Shown: positions 31,286-41,504, numbered from the stretch's first letter. The stretch: DNA of 64,000 nucleotides from Peribacillus frigoritolerans (GCF_004358755.1 NZ_SMZY01000003.1:62001-126000), one strand, 5' to 3'. The notes: generated from the letters alone by a model not told the origin. Numbers and translations are program-made.

Positions 31286-33035
31286 TTAACCTGCTATCAT
31301 TCAGTTTTAATTGCTGAACAGCAAACTCCCTGTACATCTGATGAGTCTGCAGCAGTTCCGAATGTGTACCTGTTCCGGTGACTTTCCCTTTATCCAAAAA
31401 GATAATTTGATCGGCATCAATGACCGTGGACAGTCTGTGGGCAATGACGATCGTTGTCCGTCCGGCCATTAAGTTGCCAAGTGCTTTTTGAACAACGATT
31501 TCAGAATGGCTGTCAAGGCTTGATGTTGCTTCATCTAGAAGGAGGATTTTAGGATCCCTGATAAGCGCTCTGGCAATGCCAATGCGCTGACGCTGCCCGC
31601 CTGAGAGTTTAACACCTCGTTCACCTACTTGTGTATCATAGCCGTCAGGATATTCTTCAATGAATTGATCCGCATAAGCCATCTTCGCAGCTTTGGCTAT
31701 TTCTGCATCCGTCACTTCTCTCGTTAATCCATAACAAATATTTTCTTTAATTGTGCCTGAGGTAATCGGACTCTCCTGAGAGACATAGCCAATATGCGCT
31801 CTCCAGGAAGCAAGGGTAAAGCCGTCTATTTTTTCATCCCCAAGATAAATGGCTCCCCCTGTCGGCAAGTAGTAACGTTCGACTAGTGAAAACAGCGTCG
31901 TTTTTCCGCTTCCGCTCGGTCCGACAATAGCCGTAGTCTGACCCGGTTTAATCTCAAGAGTAACCTTGTTTAATATAGGTTCTTCTTTTTTGTAGGCAAA
32001 ATCAATCTCATTAAAGTGGATCGATTGATGAATGTCCTCTATTTTTTTGCCCGAATGAAGGTTTTCCTCCTCCTCTTCAAGAATTTCTATGATCCGTTCA
32101 GAAGCTCCCATTGCTTTTTGCAGCTGGGTGAAAAAAGCCGTAAATTGAGTCATTGGAATGACAATCTGAAAGAGATAAAGAATAAAAGCAACCAGATCCC
32201 CTGAAGACAAAACTCCTGCTTGAACTCTCAAACCGCCGTAGCCGAGAATCACGACCAGCAGCGACATAATCACAAGTGAGATTAACGGGCCAATCCATGC
32301 ATGAATTTTCGCTTCAGCCAACCCAAATTGAAAAAGGCGGCCTACTCCGCTTTTTCCTGAGGTGTACTCTTTTTGTTCCGCATTGGAGGATTTCACTAAA
32401 CGGACTTGAGATAACACTTCACTTAATAACGCTGTAAAGCTGGCCGTTTCATCCTGAAGACCTTTAGAGACTTTGTACATTTTTCTTCCCAGCGGAAGCA
32501 GAATTAATATGGAGAGAGGAATCAAGGTAAGCATGATTAGCGTCATTTGCCAATCGAGATAAAGGAGAATGCCAAATGATCCTATTATGGCAATGATTCC
32601 TGTAAAGAAGTTTGTAATATGATCTGTAATCAGCCCTTTTAAAATGGCCGTATCATTTGTCATCCGGCTGATCATTTCGCCGGTTTTGTGCTCGTCATAA
32701 AATCGGACGGGAAGATGGATATGCTTATTCCAAAGCCTTTCCCTTAATCTGGAAACGACATGCTGACCGACATGATTGAGCAGGTAAATGGATACCCCGC
32801 TTGTAATTGCCTGTGCGATAAAAGCTGATATCAGCAGAAAAATATGCACACTTCCAAAATTGTCAAAGCTGAAATCATCGATTAAATTCTTTGTGAATAA
32901 AGGGATGACCAGACCGACAACTGTAGACAAAACGCTGAGCGTGCCTGCAATCGCCATTTTTGTCTTTGAAGGCCTTGTCTCCCGTATAAGCTGAAAGAAT
33001 ACCCGCCATTTGCCGCCTGTCTTTTGTGAACTCAT
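31272..33035 (-). CDS. bmrA: Multidrug ABC exporter, BmrA type
   Basis: 587 residues, a half transporter with six helices (~20-310) and an ATPase domain: Walker A IVGPSGSGKTTLFSL, signature KLSGGQRQRIGIARAL, Walker B ILLDEATSSLDS, switch histidine in IVIAHRLSTV. The sequence GTIKENICYGL and the length are typical of B. subtilis BmrA (YvcC), a homodimeric drug exporter. It is a single gene with its own terminator. An attenuation leader like that of bmrA in B. subtilis was not evident. Confidence 0.88.
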   Translation of the reverse strand: MSSQKTGGKWRVFFQLIRETRPSKTKMAIAGTLSVLSTVVGLVIPLFTKNLIDDFSFDNFGSVHIFLLISAFIAQAITSGVSIYLLNHVGQHVVSRLRERLWNKHIHLPVRFYDEHKTGEMISRMTNDTAILKGLITDHITNFFTGIIAIIGSFGILLYLDWQMTLIMLTLIPLSILILLPLGRKMYKVSKGLQDETASFTALLSEVLSQVRLVKSSNAEQKEYTSGKSGVGRLFQFGLAEAKIHAWIGPLISLVIMSLLVVILGYGGLRVQAGVLSSGDLVAFILYLFQIVIPMTQFTAFFTQLQKAMGASERIIEILEEEEENLHSGKKIEDIHQSIHFNEIDFAYKKEEPILNKVTLEIKPGQTTAIVGPSGSGKTTLFSLVERYYLPTGGAIYLGDEKIDGFTLASWRAHIGYVSQESPITSGTIKENICYGLTREVTDAEIAKAAKMAYADQFIEEYPDGYDTQVGERGVKLSGGQRQRIGIARALIRDPKILLLDEATSSLDSHSEIVVQKALGNLMAGRTTIVIAHRLSTVIDADQIIFLDKGKVTGTGTHSELLQTHQMYREFAVQQLKLNDSRLNETV

Positions 33036-33189
33036 CTCATTTTGTCTCCTAACTTGCGTACTATCCTTTATTATACATTTTCCTTCTTAATAGTTTAAAT
33101 TTGAAACTTCCTGCACTCTCCGCATGTATTTCCATAAAAAAGGAAATGATAAGGTGCATATCAATATATAGAAAGCAGCAGGAAATAAG

Positions 33190-33969
33190 ATGGATAATTA
33201 CACTGGCACCAATCAGTACAGACGGTATAAAGCCCATTTAAGCATGTTTGGAACGACCCAATTTCATTTAAGAAACCCGTATATCATTGCATGGTGGTCT
33301 GCAGCCTTTCCGGGATTTGGACATCTTCTTCTCTCTAAATATTTCAGAGGTCTGCTCTTATTTATCTGGGAAGTGTTTATTAACATGCAATCTCATTTGA
33401 ACATCGCCATGGTTTACTCATTCTGCGGTGAAATTGACAAGGCGCGGGATGCACTTGATTACCGCTGGACTCTCCTATATATTCCTGTTTACATCTTTGC
33501 AATCTGGGACAGCTACAGGACTACCATTGATTCTAATCGTGTTTTTCTTCTTGCTGAACGGGAAAATGCCCCTTTCAACACGTTTTCAATAGGGGGGATG
33601 GAAATCAATTATTTAGATAAACGAAATCCAAGATTGGCAGTCGTTTGGTCTTTTTTAATGCCGGGAACTGGGCAGCTTTATATTCACCGCCTCATTACGG
33701 GATTCTTCGCTTTGATCTGGACGGTGGTTTTTGTGTACTACTCTAAATGCCTGCTTGCGGTACATTACTTGTTTTTAGGGCAAGTTCAGCATGCTACAGA
33801 TATTCTGAATCCTTCATGGCTGATGTTTGTACCCTCTGTGTACGGTTTTGCTGCTTATGATGCTTACATAAATACAGTTGAGAACAATAAGCTTTTTATA
33901 GATGAGCAGAGAAATTTTTTGGTGAAAAATTATCAGCATTATCGTGTGAAATTTCCAGACAGAGTTTGA
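33190..33969 (+). CDS. Membrane protein made of two tandem homologous halves
   Basis: 259 residues. Residues ~28-125 and ~138-235 are an internal duplication: NPYIIAWWSAAFPGFGHLLL matches NPRLAVVWSFLMPGTGQLYI, and FAIWDSYRTTIDSNRVF matches FAAYDAYINTVENNKLF. Each half has about three to four hydrophobic segments and a PGxGxL motif reminiscent of TM2-like modules. Function is unknown. GCAGGAAATAAG precedes the ATG. It is probably co-transcribed with the next gene, 12 bases downstream. Confidence 0.75.
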   Translation: MDNYTGTNQYRRYKAHLSMFGTTQFHLRNPYIIAWWSAAFPGFGHLLLSKYFRGLLLFIWEVFINMQSHLNIAMVYSFCGEIDKARDALDYRWTLLYIPVYIFAIWDSYRTTIDSNRVFLLAERENAPFNTFSIGGMEINYLDKRNPRLAVVWSFLMPGTGQLYIHRLITGFFALIWTVVFVYYSKCLLAVHYLFLGQVQHATDILNPSWLMFVPSVYGFAAYDAYINTVENNKLFIDEQRNFLVKNYQHYRVKFPDRV

Positions 33970-33981
33970 GAGGCGATTCCA

Positions 33982-34446
33982 TTGCAAGTATTTGCAACCT
34001 TTAATCACTGCACATATCTAGAACTGGCCATTTCTCAGTTGGAACAAGAAGGAATACCAAAAGAGAGGATACTGGCGGTTTCATTAAAAACAACAGACGA
34101 CTCAATGAAGCTGATGGATTCGATTCATCACTCTGATGGAGTCAGTTTGTTTGATACTGGCGCCGCACTTGCGACCGCTTTTGCAGTAATAGGCGTAAGC
34201 ATCGGGTTTAAGCTAGCATGGGGGCCTGTTTATTGGGGGCTGATCGGAGCCGGGAGCGGGCTGGTGCTTGGATTTCTTCTCAATTTTATCTATTATCGTG
34301 TGATTAAAAAGAAAAAACTTAAGCTTCGGTCTAAAACGAAAGAAACGGAAGTTGTTCTAGTGATTGAATGCCATGAAGATTTTTATAGAAGAATCAACCA
34401 AGTTCTCGCGGATAATTATGCCATAGCGATCGGGTTTGTAAAATAA
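33982..34446 (+). CDS. Hypothetical protein with glycine-rich membrane hairpin
   Basis: 154 residues from TTG 33982 (GAGGCG about six bases upstream). A cytoplasmic N-terminal region (FATFNHCTYLELAISQLEQE) looks like the alpha-beta domain of general-stress-type proteins. Two glycine-rich helices follow (ALATAFAVIGVSIGFKLAWG, GLIGAGSGLVLGFLLNF), then a basic stretch. No function recognised. It shares the operon and terminator with the duplicated membrane protein. Confidence 0.7.
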   Translation: MQVFATFNHCTYLELAISQLEQEGIPKERILAVSLKTTDDSMKLMDSIHHSDGVSLFDTGAALATAFAVIGVSIGFKLAWGPVYWGLIGAGSGLVLGFLLNFIYYRVIKKKKLKLRSKTKETEVVLVIECHEDFYRRINQVLADNYAIAIGFVK

Positions 34447-34490
34447 AAAAGCAGTTAGACTGAACCTTTTCAGTTCCTAACTGCTTTTTT
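34445..34490. terminator. Bidirectional terminator between convergent genes
   Basis: AAAAAAGCAGTTAG/CTAACTGCTTTTTT stem with internal complementarity in the loop; runs of T on both strands. Confidence 0.88.
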
Positions 34491-34492
34491 CA

Positions 34493-35887
34493 TTAGGCTT
34501 CCAGCTCCAATTGTGATGAGCCGCTGTGATTATACGTATCTGTATCTAATTCTTTTGTTATTTTTCCAGTTAAAACTCCCGCTGTCATACTGCCGCTTAC
34601 ATTTAATGCTGTACGGCCCATATCAATCAGCGGCTCAACAGAAATAAGCAATCCTGCTAAAGCAATCGGCATATTCATTGTTGAGAGGACAAGGATCGCA
34701 GCAAATGTAGCCCCTCCGCCAACACCTGCAACTCCAAATGAACTGATGGCAACAACCGCAATTAACGTAAAGATGAAAGAAGGACTTAACGGGTCGATTC
34801 CGACTGTCGGTGCAATCATGACGGCAAGCATTGCCGGATAGATGCCCGCACAGCCATTTTGTCCGATGCTTAGGCCAAAGGATCCTGCAAAGTTTGCGAT
34901 TCCTTCAGGAACACCTAGCTGTTTCGTTTGTGTGCTGATATTCAATGGCAGCGTTCCTGCACTCGTACGTGATGTAAAAGCAAACGTCAAAACAGGGAAA
35001 ACCTTTCTGACATATGTGATCGGGTTAAGTCCCGCAAGCGTCAGAAGCAGCAAATGGATGATAAACATGACAAGCAGAGCCACGTAAGAAGCGAGCACAA
35101 ATTTCCCAAGCTTTAAGATGGAATCAAGATCACTTGATGCCACCGTTTTTGTCATGATGGCAAGCACGCCGTATGGAGTAAGCCGCAAAATGAGTGTGAC
35201 GACTCTCATGATGATAGCGTAAAAGGCATCAACAATTTTCGCAAACAGCTCTGCATGCTGAGGTTCTTTTCGTTTAACTCCCAAGAAGGCTAAACCTAAG
35301 ATTGCCGCAAAAATAACAACCGCTATCGTTGAGGTCGGGCGTGCTCCAGTAAAATCAAGAAATGGATTTCCAGGAAGCAGCTCAAGCATTTTCTGCGGGA
35401 ACGTCTGATCCTGAATCTCAGTGTAGGATGCATCAAGCGCTTCCCCTCTTGCTGTTTCTGCTTCTCCTTGCTCAATTTGAACTGCCTCTAAATTAAATCC
35501 AAGTGAAGTGCCTATACCAATTGCAGCTGAGATTGCAGTAGTCCCTACAAGAATACCCAGGATTAGAACACTGATTTTTCCTATGTTATTCGATAATTTC
35601 ATTTTCGTAAATGCTGCAAGAATTGAAATGAATACAAGCGGCATCACAATCATTTGAAGAAGCTTTACATAACCGCTTCCTACAATATTAAACCAGCCGA
35701 TTGATTCAAGAAGAACCTCATTTTCCGGACCATAAATAAATTGAAAAGCAAACCCGAGAACGATCCCGAGGCCAAGTGCAGCAAATACACGTTTTGAAAA
35801 CGAAACATGTTTTTTCTGCATAAAAAATAATAAAAAGATAAGACCCAAAAGCACGGCAATATTAATAATAATTAAAAAAGAAGTCAC
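34493..35887 (-). CDS. tcyP: L-cystine sodium symporter
   Basis: 464 residues of the DAACS family, closely matching B. subtilis TcyP (463 residues): FMQKKHVSFSKRVFAALGLG, GSGYVKLLQMIVMPLVFISI, TGARPTSTIAVVIFAAILG and SIGQNGCAGIYPAMLAVM. It imports cystine, feeding sulfur metabolism. GTG start at 35887 behind GGGGGAG. It is a single gene with a good promoter carrying a CymR-like motif. Confidence 0.92.
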   Translation of the reverse strand: MTSFLIIINIAVLLGLIFLLFFMQKKHVSFSKRVFAALGLGIVLGFAFQFIYGPENEVLLESIGWFNIVGSGYVKLLQMIVMPLVFISILAAFTKMKLSNNIGKISVLILGILVGTTAISAAIGIGTSLGFNLEAVQIEQGEAETARGEALDASYTEIQDQTFPQKMLELLPGNPFLDFTGARPTSTIAVVIFAAILGLAFLGVKRKEPQHAELFAKIVDAFYAIIMRVVTLILRLTPYGVLAIMTKTVASSDLDSILKLGKFVLASYVALLVMFIIHLLLLTLAGLNPITYVRKVFPVLTFAFTSRTSAGTLPLNISTQTKQLGVPEGIANFAGSFGLSIGQNGCAGIYPAMLAVMIAPTVGIDPLSPSFIFTLIAVVAISSFGVAGVGGGATFAAILVLSTMNMPIALAGLLISVEPLIDMGRTALNVSGSMTAGVLTGKITKELDTDTYNHSGSSQLELEA

Positions 35888-35925
35888 TTTTTTCTCCCCC
35901 TAACATTTTCCTTTATTACTAAAAA

Positions 35926-35954
35926 AATATAATGCAATTATTCCAATCAGTCAA
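35926..35954 (-). promoter_or_regulatory. tcyP promoter with possible CymR site
   Basis: Minus strand: TTGACT, 17 bases, TATATT. The spacer contains TGATTGGAATAATT, which resembles the ATTGGAAT core of CymR-controlled promoters (tcyP is in the B. subtilis CymR regulon). This would give repression when cysteine is plentiful. Confidence 0.6.
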
Positions 35955-36088
35955 GTAGGAATTAATGACACAGAACAATTGATTCATCATACGTCCGTCT
36001 TTCAGGAAATATTCATCAGAGGTTCCAACTCGCAGGGTGCTCTCATAAATTATTAAATCAGCTTCATAAAAGGAGGCGAATAATTGCT

Positions 36089-36913
36089 GTGATCAAAATC
36101 AAAAATGCAAATCAAAGTCAAAATATCCTGAATACATCCGTTCTGACCGGTGAGCAAAAAGAGATCCTGGATTTAATGGTGAAATATGAAGAAGTCTATT
36201 CCTTTGAACATTTTAATCAGTTTAAATTTGAAATGGATTTAAGAATTGAGATTGTCAAAGCTGCCTCAGCGCTCTACCAAAGCGGAGTTAAGTTTACAAC
36301 CTTTGAATATTCCAAGTGCAATCCGGATTTTTGGGACCTGACAAGTCAGGGTGCAATTGTCATAAAGCCCGGAGTTCCGCCATCTGCAGGAATCAGGGAT
36401 CTTTATGCAAACGGGACTCTGTATGCGTTTGAATGTGCCACTGCCATTGTGGCCGTTTTTTACAAAGCCGTGCTTGAGATGATTGAAGAGCGTCATTTCA
36501 ATCGGCTATTCGCCGGAATGATTCTATATGACTGGCATTACGATGATGATTTGGGTGTTTTCACAAGAAGGGGAAACGATTATCTGCCAGGTGACTGTGT
36601 CTATTTTAAAAATCCGGATTTCGATCCTGAGAAGCCTCAGTGGCGGGGAGAAAACGCAATCGATATGGGATACGATCTCTATTACGGCCATGGGATTGGA
36701 ATTAAAGATGCAGAAGGAATTATTGCATCACTGAATAAATACCGGAAAGAGGGAGCAGTCCGAACTGCTTATCTGCTTTCACAGGTTACGAGGCTTGATT
36801 ACAGATATTTATATGATTACAGGCAGCTGGGAAGAGGAATTCAAGGGGAATTCCCACTCGCTGATAATCAGAAAATCATCTCGAAAATAGGCACCGCTGT
36901 TTATTTAAAATAG
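36089..36913 (+). CDS. tgl: Protein-glutamine gamma-glutamyltransferase (spore coat transglutaminase)
   Basis: 274 residues, slightly longer than B. subtilis Tgl (245). Catalytic region: NGTLYAFECATAIVAVFYKA contains the active cysteine (ECAT). The conserved DCVYFKNPDFDPEKPQWRGE, NAIDMG and YYGHGIGI blocks are intact. It forms epsilon-(gamma-glutamyl)lysine crosslinks in the spore coat. Start GTG 36089 with GGAGG about 12 bases upstream, so the exact start is uncertain. It is a single gene with a hairpin after the stop (36923-36943) and implies a spore former. Confidence 0.92.
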   Translation: MIKIKNANQSQNILNTSVLTGEQKEILDLMVKYEEVYSFEHFNQFKFEMDLRIEIVKAASALYQSGVKFTTFEYSKCNPDFWDLTSQGAIVIKPGVPPSAGIRDLYANGTLYAFECATAIVAVFYKAVLEMIEERHFNRLFAGMILYDWHYDDDLGVFTRRGNDYLPGDCVYFKNPDFDPEKPQWRGENAIDMGYDLYYGHGIGIKDAEGIIASLNKYRKEGAVRTAYLLSQVTRLDYRYLYDYRQLGRGIQGEFPLADNQKIISKIGTAVYLK

Positions 36914-36930
36914 CGGACAAAAGCTGCCTG

Positions 36931-37191
36931 TTATTTAGGCAGCCTCAGCTGGTTCTTATCAAAACATTTGCGCTGCAAGTAGTATTGTTCACGTCCGAGG
37001 TACTGGTTGACAATCAGCTCCATCCTGCCGAGGTCATCTCTGCTTACGAGCGGGTCAAGGTCGCTCCACTTTACAACTCTAATAAAATAGTATTCTTTAA
37101 TTGGAGTAAAGACGACGGGCGAATTTGGCCACTGATCAAACCAGAATTCCATTCTGCCGCGCTTTCTATAAGAATAATGAATAATTTTCAT
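36931..37191 (-). CDS. Hypothetical protein, 86 residues
   Basis: A small basic, aromatic-rich soluble protein: HYSYRKRGRMEFWFDQWPN, IKEYYFIRVVKWSDL and a YLGREQYYLQRKCF end. AGGTGATGG lies just before the ATG. It is convergent with tgl across a short hairpin. No family recognised; the coding potential is supported by the good start and the clean frame. Confidence 0.6.
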   Translation of the reverse strand: MKIIHYSYRKRGRMEFWFDQWPNSPVVFTPIKEYYFIRVVKWSDLDPLVSRDDLGRMELIVNQYLGREQYYLQRKCFDKNQLRLPK

Positions 37192-37261
37192 TTTCCATCA
37201 CCTACTGACAGAATACACGTTCTATCCTAAAAAGAAAAGAAACAATCGGTTTACAAGCCTA

Positions 37262-37885
37262 TTATTCAAACGTTCTTAAAATAGCTCTGACAGGGCTTCC
37301 ATCTCCATCTACAATTTTCAGCGGCAAAGCGATCAATTCATAATCCCCTTGTCCTGCCGCGCTTAAATCCAGCCCTTCTAAAATATATATAGAATTCTCA
37401 AGGAATGAATGATGGGCAGGAAGCTCTTTGCTTTTCATAAAATCAACGGACGGAACATCTACTCCTACAAGCCTGACTCCGATTTCTTTCAGGTAAGCGG
37501 CTGCATCAGGGTGAAAATAAGAGAACTCCTCTGGAAATCTTAACGGGTCATCCCAAGAATCTGTGCGGATTAACAGCCTCTCTGTTTGAAAAAGATCAAA
37601 TTTTTTCAACTCGTGCGCCGTGATCTCTTCTACATCTTGAAGATGGATGACTTTTGCTTTTCCGCAGTAGATGGATAGATCGAGCTCATGTACTTTTTTC
37701 GCCTCTGAATTAAAATGAAATGGTGCATCGATATGCGTTCCGGTGTGGGTGCTCATTTCCAGCTTGCCTATGTTAACCGAGCCGCTTGCTTCTTTCGTCC
37801 ACATAAGTTCAAAGTCAAATGGCGTATCACCGGGCCACGTTGGCGTGCTATTTTGGACAGGTCTTGAAACGTCAATAATCTTCAT
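37262..37885 (-). CDS. kynB: Kynurenine formamidase
   Basis: 207 residues of the bacterial metal-dependent cyclase/formamidase family. Motifs are [13 protein letters not shown] near the N-terminus and the metal site [14 protein letters not shown]. It hydrolyses N-formylkynurenine to kynurenine. The start codon overlaps the stop of kynU by four bases. It is the last gene of an operon with kynU and a nitronate monooxygenase. Confidence 0.9.
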   Translation of the reverse strand: MKIIDVSRPVQNSTPTWPGDTPFDFELMWTKEASGSVNIGKLEMSTHTGTHIDAPFHFNSEAKKVHELDLSIYCGKAKVIHLQDVEEITAHELKKFDLFQTERLLIRTDSWDDPLRFPEEFSYFHPDAAAYLKEIGVRLVGVDVPSVDFMKSKELPAHHSFLENSIYILEGLDLSAAGQGDYELIALPLKIVDGDGSPVRAILRTFE

Positions 37886-39153
37886 GCGATCACCTCACGT
37901 TTATTTTCATATTGTTCATATCTTTTTTCCCTCATAATATCCTTTAAAACCTGGATTGTTCTCCAAATTTCTTCGTAAGACGTATACAATGCAACCGGGG
38001 CCAGTCTGATAATATTTGGTGAGCGATAATCCGGAATGACGCCAGCCTGTTTCAGGGCTTTGCAAATCCTTGCTGCTTCAGGGTGCAGGAGTGCAACGTG
38101 CCCCCCGCGTCTTTCGTCTTGTGCAGGATTGATGATGCGAAAAGCAAACCCTGAAAGCTCTGAATCAATTAAATCCATCATAACTCTAGTCATATTCAGT
38201 GACTTTTTGCGGATGGCTGATAGGGTAGCCTCTTTAAAAAGCTGAAGAGAAGCAGACAAAGGCGCAGAACTGAAAATATGGGGCGTTCCAATTTGATAGG
38301 CTCCGGCAGTGGATGCAGGTGTAAAAGTGTGCTCCATATCAAACTGAGACTCTTTATTGGACCCAAACCACCCGCTTAATCCCGGCGTTTTCCCTAGATG
38401 CTTCTCATGCACAAACAGCCCTGCAGCTGCCCCAGGCCCCCCGTTTAAATACTTGTAATTACACCAATAGGCAAAATCAACTCCCCATTTGTGAAACTCA
38501 TGCGGAACGGCTCCCACTGAATGACACCCGTCAAAACCAATCAAAATCCCGCGCTTGCTTGCCGCCTTCGTCAGCTTTTCGATATTCAAAAGCTGTCCGC
38601 TCCGGTATAGAACAGTGGGCAAAACAATTAAGGCAATTTCATCAGTCATAGATGCGATGATTTCGTCTTCACTAAGTGTATGCCCATCCCTGCTTTTCAC
38701 TTTAACTAGATGTACAGCAGGGTCGAGTCCTCTTAGAGACAGCTGACTTTGCAGGGCATAAATATCAGATGGAAAGTTCAGATCATCTGCCAGAATCTTC
38801 GTCCTGTTTTTTTCTGGATGAAAAAAGCTTGCAGCAAGCTGATGCAGATTGACTGTTGTTGATCCGGTCACAACTACCTCTTCAGGCTTCGCCCCTACCA
38901 GAAAAGCAGACTGCTCCCCAAGTGTTTCAGCTAAGTAGTACCAGGGCTTTTCTCCTTGTGTCCAGCCGTCAATCCCAAACTCCTTCCAGGCATCAAGCAT
39001 TGACAGCAGCGCTGACTCTGCCCTTTTTGAAGGCAGGCCAAGTGAATTGCCATCTAAATAAATCGTATTGGTTTTCAGATAGAATTCATCTCTAAAATGG
39101 GCAAGCTCATCTTTCTCATCAAGGGCCGCCGCCGTTTTAAGATCCACTTGCAT
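37882..39153 (-). CDS. kynU: Kynureninase
   Basis: 423 residues, PLP-dependent. Motifs: [18 protein letters not shown] near the N-terminus, [19 protein letters not shown] (PLP aspartate), and the Schiff-base lysine in [20 protein letters not shown]. It cleaves kynurenine to anthranilate and alanine. It overlaps the upstream nitronate monooxygenase gene by 17 bases and kynB downstream by four, so all three are coupled. Confidence 0.93.
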   Translation of the reverse strand: MQVDLKTAAALDEKDELAHFRDEFYLKTNTIYLDGNSLGLPSKRAESALLSMLDAWKEFGIDGWTQGEKPWYYLAETLGEQSAFLVGAKPEEVVVTGSTTVNLHQLAASFFHPEKNRTKILADDLNFPSDIYALQSQLSLRGLDPAVHLVKVKSRDGHTLSEDEIIASMTDEIALIVLPTVLYRSGQLLNIEKLTKAASKRGILIGFDGCHSVGAVPHEFHKWGVDFAYWCNYKYLNGGPGAAAGLFVHEKHLGKTPGLSGWFGSNKESQFDMEHTFTPASTAGAYQIGTPHIFSSAPLSASLQLFKEATLSAIRKKSLNMTRVMMDLIDSELSGFAFRIINPAQDERRGGHVALLHPEAARICKALKQAGVIPDYRSPNIIRLAPVALYTSYEEIWRTIQVLKDIMREKRYEQYENKREVIA

Positions 39154-40234
39154 TCACGTCCTTCCGGCTTGATTCTGTTACATCGTTCACTCCTGCAATT
39201 AACCTGTCTAAAACCTCTTTCGCAGACATTGATTCATTAATCAATCTTAAACTCTGCCCTGCCCACAGCGACATGTTCTCTGGATTTAGCTCTTTTGCCG
39301 CATGACTGCGCAGCCGTTTTGTCAGATCGTTTTGCACAGGATAAGGCAAAATGCTGTTTTCAAATGGTTTCATCTTCTGAATAAAGTCATTTGATATTCC
39401 GCGTGCATATTTGCCTGAAAAGGCTCTCGTCAGAACCGTTTCATCTTCTTTGCTGCTAAGTATTTTTGCTTTGTAAGCAGCAGGAGCGCCGCTTTCTGTG
39501 CAGGGGATAAAAACACTGCCCAGCTGAACCCCATCTGCACCAAGGATCAGCGCTGCTGCGATTCCTCTTGCATCTGCAATTCCGCCAGCAGCAATAACCG
39601 GAACGCAGAGAGCATCTGCCGCCTGAGGAATAAGAGCCATAGTGCCGATACAGGCATCAGCGGAGTCATTGAATGTACCGCGGTGTCCTCCTGCTTCGCT
39701 TCCCTGCATGACGATCACGTCTGCCCCGCGCTCTTCAAATAAAATAGCTTCCTCCACGGTTGTTGCCGTGCCTATTATGATCCTGCCTGCCCGTTTCAGC
39801 TCCCTGACAGCTTCTATTGAAGGAAGGCCAAAAGTAAATGAACAAATCGGCACATCATTTAGAAGAACAGCCTCAAGCTGCTTCTCATAATTTGAATAAC
39901 TCGTTTCATTTGTGAATGAAACATCGTGGACAGGCATGTTCATTTTTTTAAGAATACCCGTCATCGTCTGAATATCTTCTTTGCTGATGCTTACTTCTTT
40001 TTCAGGAACAAAAAGATTCACGTTAAACGGTTTGCCTGTTAATGCTTTTATTTCTTTTATGTGCTGATCAAGCTGAACAGAAGTTAAATACCCTGCACCG
40101 ACTGACCCCAATGCCCCGGCCTCACTGACCGCGCTGACAAGCTTTGGAACAGTAATTCCTCCTGCCATCGGTGCTTGAATAATCGGGTATTCAATCTTCA
40201 GCAGCCTGCTTAAAGAGGTATGATGCCACTTCAT
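39137..40234 (-). CDS. Nitronate monooxygenase
   Basis: 365 residues of the FMN-dependent NMO/2-nitropropane dioxygenase family, a TIM barrel. It begins [19 protein letters not shown], with the catalytic-histidine motif [13 protein letters not shown] and the phosphate-binding [15 protein letters not shown] and [11 protein letters not shown]. It oxidises toxic alkyl nitronates. It is first in an operon with kynU and kynB, an unusual pairing. TTGGAGGGG precedes the ATG. Confidence 0.9.
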   Translation of the reverse strand: MKWHHTSLSRLLKIEYPIIQAPMAGGITVPKLVSAVSEAGALGSVGAGYLTSVQLDQHIKEIKALTGKPFNVNLFVPEKEVSISKEDIQTMTGILKKMNMPVHDVSFTNETSYSNYEKQLEAVLLNDVPICSFTFGLPSIEAVRELKRAGRIIIGTATTVEEAILFEERGADVIVMQGSEAGGHRGTFNDSADACIGTMALIPQAADALCVPVIAAGGIADARGIAAALILGADGVQLGSVFIPCTESGAPAAYKAKILSSKEDETVLTRAFSGKYARGISNDFIQKMKPFENSILPYPVQNDLTKRLRSHAAKELNPENMSLWAGQSLRLINESMSAKEVLDRLIAGVNDVTESSRKDVNASGS

Positions 40235-40405
40235 ACAAGTTCCCCTCCAATTTCAGAAGAATGATGTATACCTTCTTCTACATGTCATGCGCTGTTCCCT
40301 GCCATACTAAAAGGAATACCCGCATAGAGGCAAATAGTGACGTCATTTTAACTGATTATGCTAAAATGGTAAAAAATAGATTCAGAAAGATTGGAGTTGT
40401 CTTAG

Positions 40406-40804
40406 GTGGAAGAATTATGCCCGCTTTGCAATCCCGAAATGATAGAAGATCAACAAGCCGTTCTGTCCAATGAACATTGTCTCTTTTTGCAAATGCCGCA
40501 AAAAGTGCTGAAAGGTTCGGGCTTAATCGTTCCGAGAGAACACAGGCCGACCGTTTTCGAGTTAACAGAAGAAGAGTGGCATGCTACTTTCAGTCTCCTG
40601 CAGGAAGTGAAGAAATTTCTTGACGAAGAGTATCAGCCTGATGGCTATACGATTGGATGGAATTCAGGAGAAACGGGAGGACAGCATATTTTTCATGCTC
40701 ACCTGCATGTTATTCCGCGTTTTGAAGACGAGCCTTATGCAGGCCGCGGCATTCGCTCCTGGCTGAAGGATCAAGAAAATATGAGGCCTTCTATACAAGA
40801 TTAA
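40406..40804 (+). CDS. HIT family nucleotide-binding protein
   Basis: 132 residues. The histidine triad is in GGQHIFHAHLHVIPRF, and the N-terminal CPLCNP and a later basic stretch fit the HIT fold. HIT proteins hydrolyse nucleoside phosphoramidates or adenylylated compounds. GTG 40406 has GGAG nine bases upstream. It is followed by a DUF948 gene that may be read together with it. Confidence 0.87.
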   Translation: MEELCPLCNPEMIEDQQAVLSNEHCLFLQMPQKVLKGSGLIVPREHRPTVFELTEEEWHATFSLLQEVKKFLDEEYQPDGYTIGWNSGETGGQHIFHAHLHVIPRFEDEPYAGRGIRSWLKDQENMRPSIQD

Positions 40805-40862
40805 GAATGATCTTTTTAGGGTAAAAAATAAAAAAGAGATGAAATCGAAAGGAGATTATCAG

Positions 40863-41195
40863 ATGACCATTGTTTATATAAGCATTGCTCTTGTAGTTTG
40901 TGCACTTATTTATTTAGGAGTCTCTGCTTTTAGAACGTTTAAGAAAGCGCAGCCTGCATTGCAGGATCTTCAGGAAACGGCTAACCGCATTCAAAAGCAA
41001 ACAGAGGGCATTCAAACCGAAACCACGAAGCTTTCTGCCACCCAGGAGAAAATCATGTCAGATGTTGAATACAAAAAACAGACCGTTCAGACAACAATTG
41101 AGATTGCTAAAGAAACTCCGGAAACAATCAAAGGCTTTAAAGAGTTTTTGCCTTCTAAAAAGGAAGAATCAGCCGCTCACAGAGTGCGGGGCTGA
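40863..41195 (+). CDS. DUF948 domain membrane-anchored protein
   Basis: 110 residues. One N-terminal helix (TIVYISIALVVCALIYLGVS) is followed by a coiled-coil region (LQDLQETANRIQKQTEGIQT) typical of DUF948/YtxG-type general stress proteins. ATG 40863 has AAGGAG nine bases upstream; an earlier in-frame ATG at 40839 lacks a site. Probably on the cytoplasmic face of the membrane; function unknown. Confidence 0.8.
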   Translation: MTIVYISIALVVCALIYLGVSAFRTFKKAQPALQDLQETANRIQKQTEGIQTETTKLSATQEKIMSDVEYKKQTVQTTIEIAKETPETIKGFKEFLPSKKEESAAHRVRG

Positions 41196-41198
41196 GAA

Positions 41199-41420
41199 AA
41201 GCAGATCACGTTTGTGGTCTGTTTTTTTGTTTGGTGACATCTAAATGAGGTTCTGTTTGGTACTTTAAATGAGCTCATTGCTCCGAAATGGGCATTAATT
41301 TGGGGTGTGCTTTAGATAGAATGAAATGGGAAAAGCAAAGAAGTTTATGGAAAAATCTTATTCCACTAATGGAAGCTAAGATTTTAAAAACGCAGGAATT
41401 TAGAATCCCTGCGTTTTCTT
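41199..41420 (+). terminator. Two hairpin terminators after the DUF948 gene
   Basis: AGCAGATCAC/GTGGTCTGTT (41200-41223) with a T run, and AAAAACGCAGG/CCTGCGTTTT (41386-41417), which also serves the convergent metallo-hydrolase gene. No gene is seen between them. Confidence 0.75.
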
Positions 41421-41504
41421 GTCCGATCCAGCAGCTAAACCATATCCAATTTATTGTTTTCATACAATCACTTTTCATGCTCTATAACCAGACTTACTTA
41501 GATT

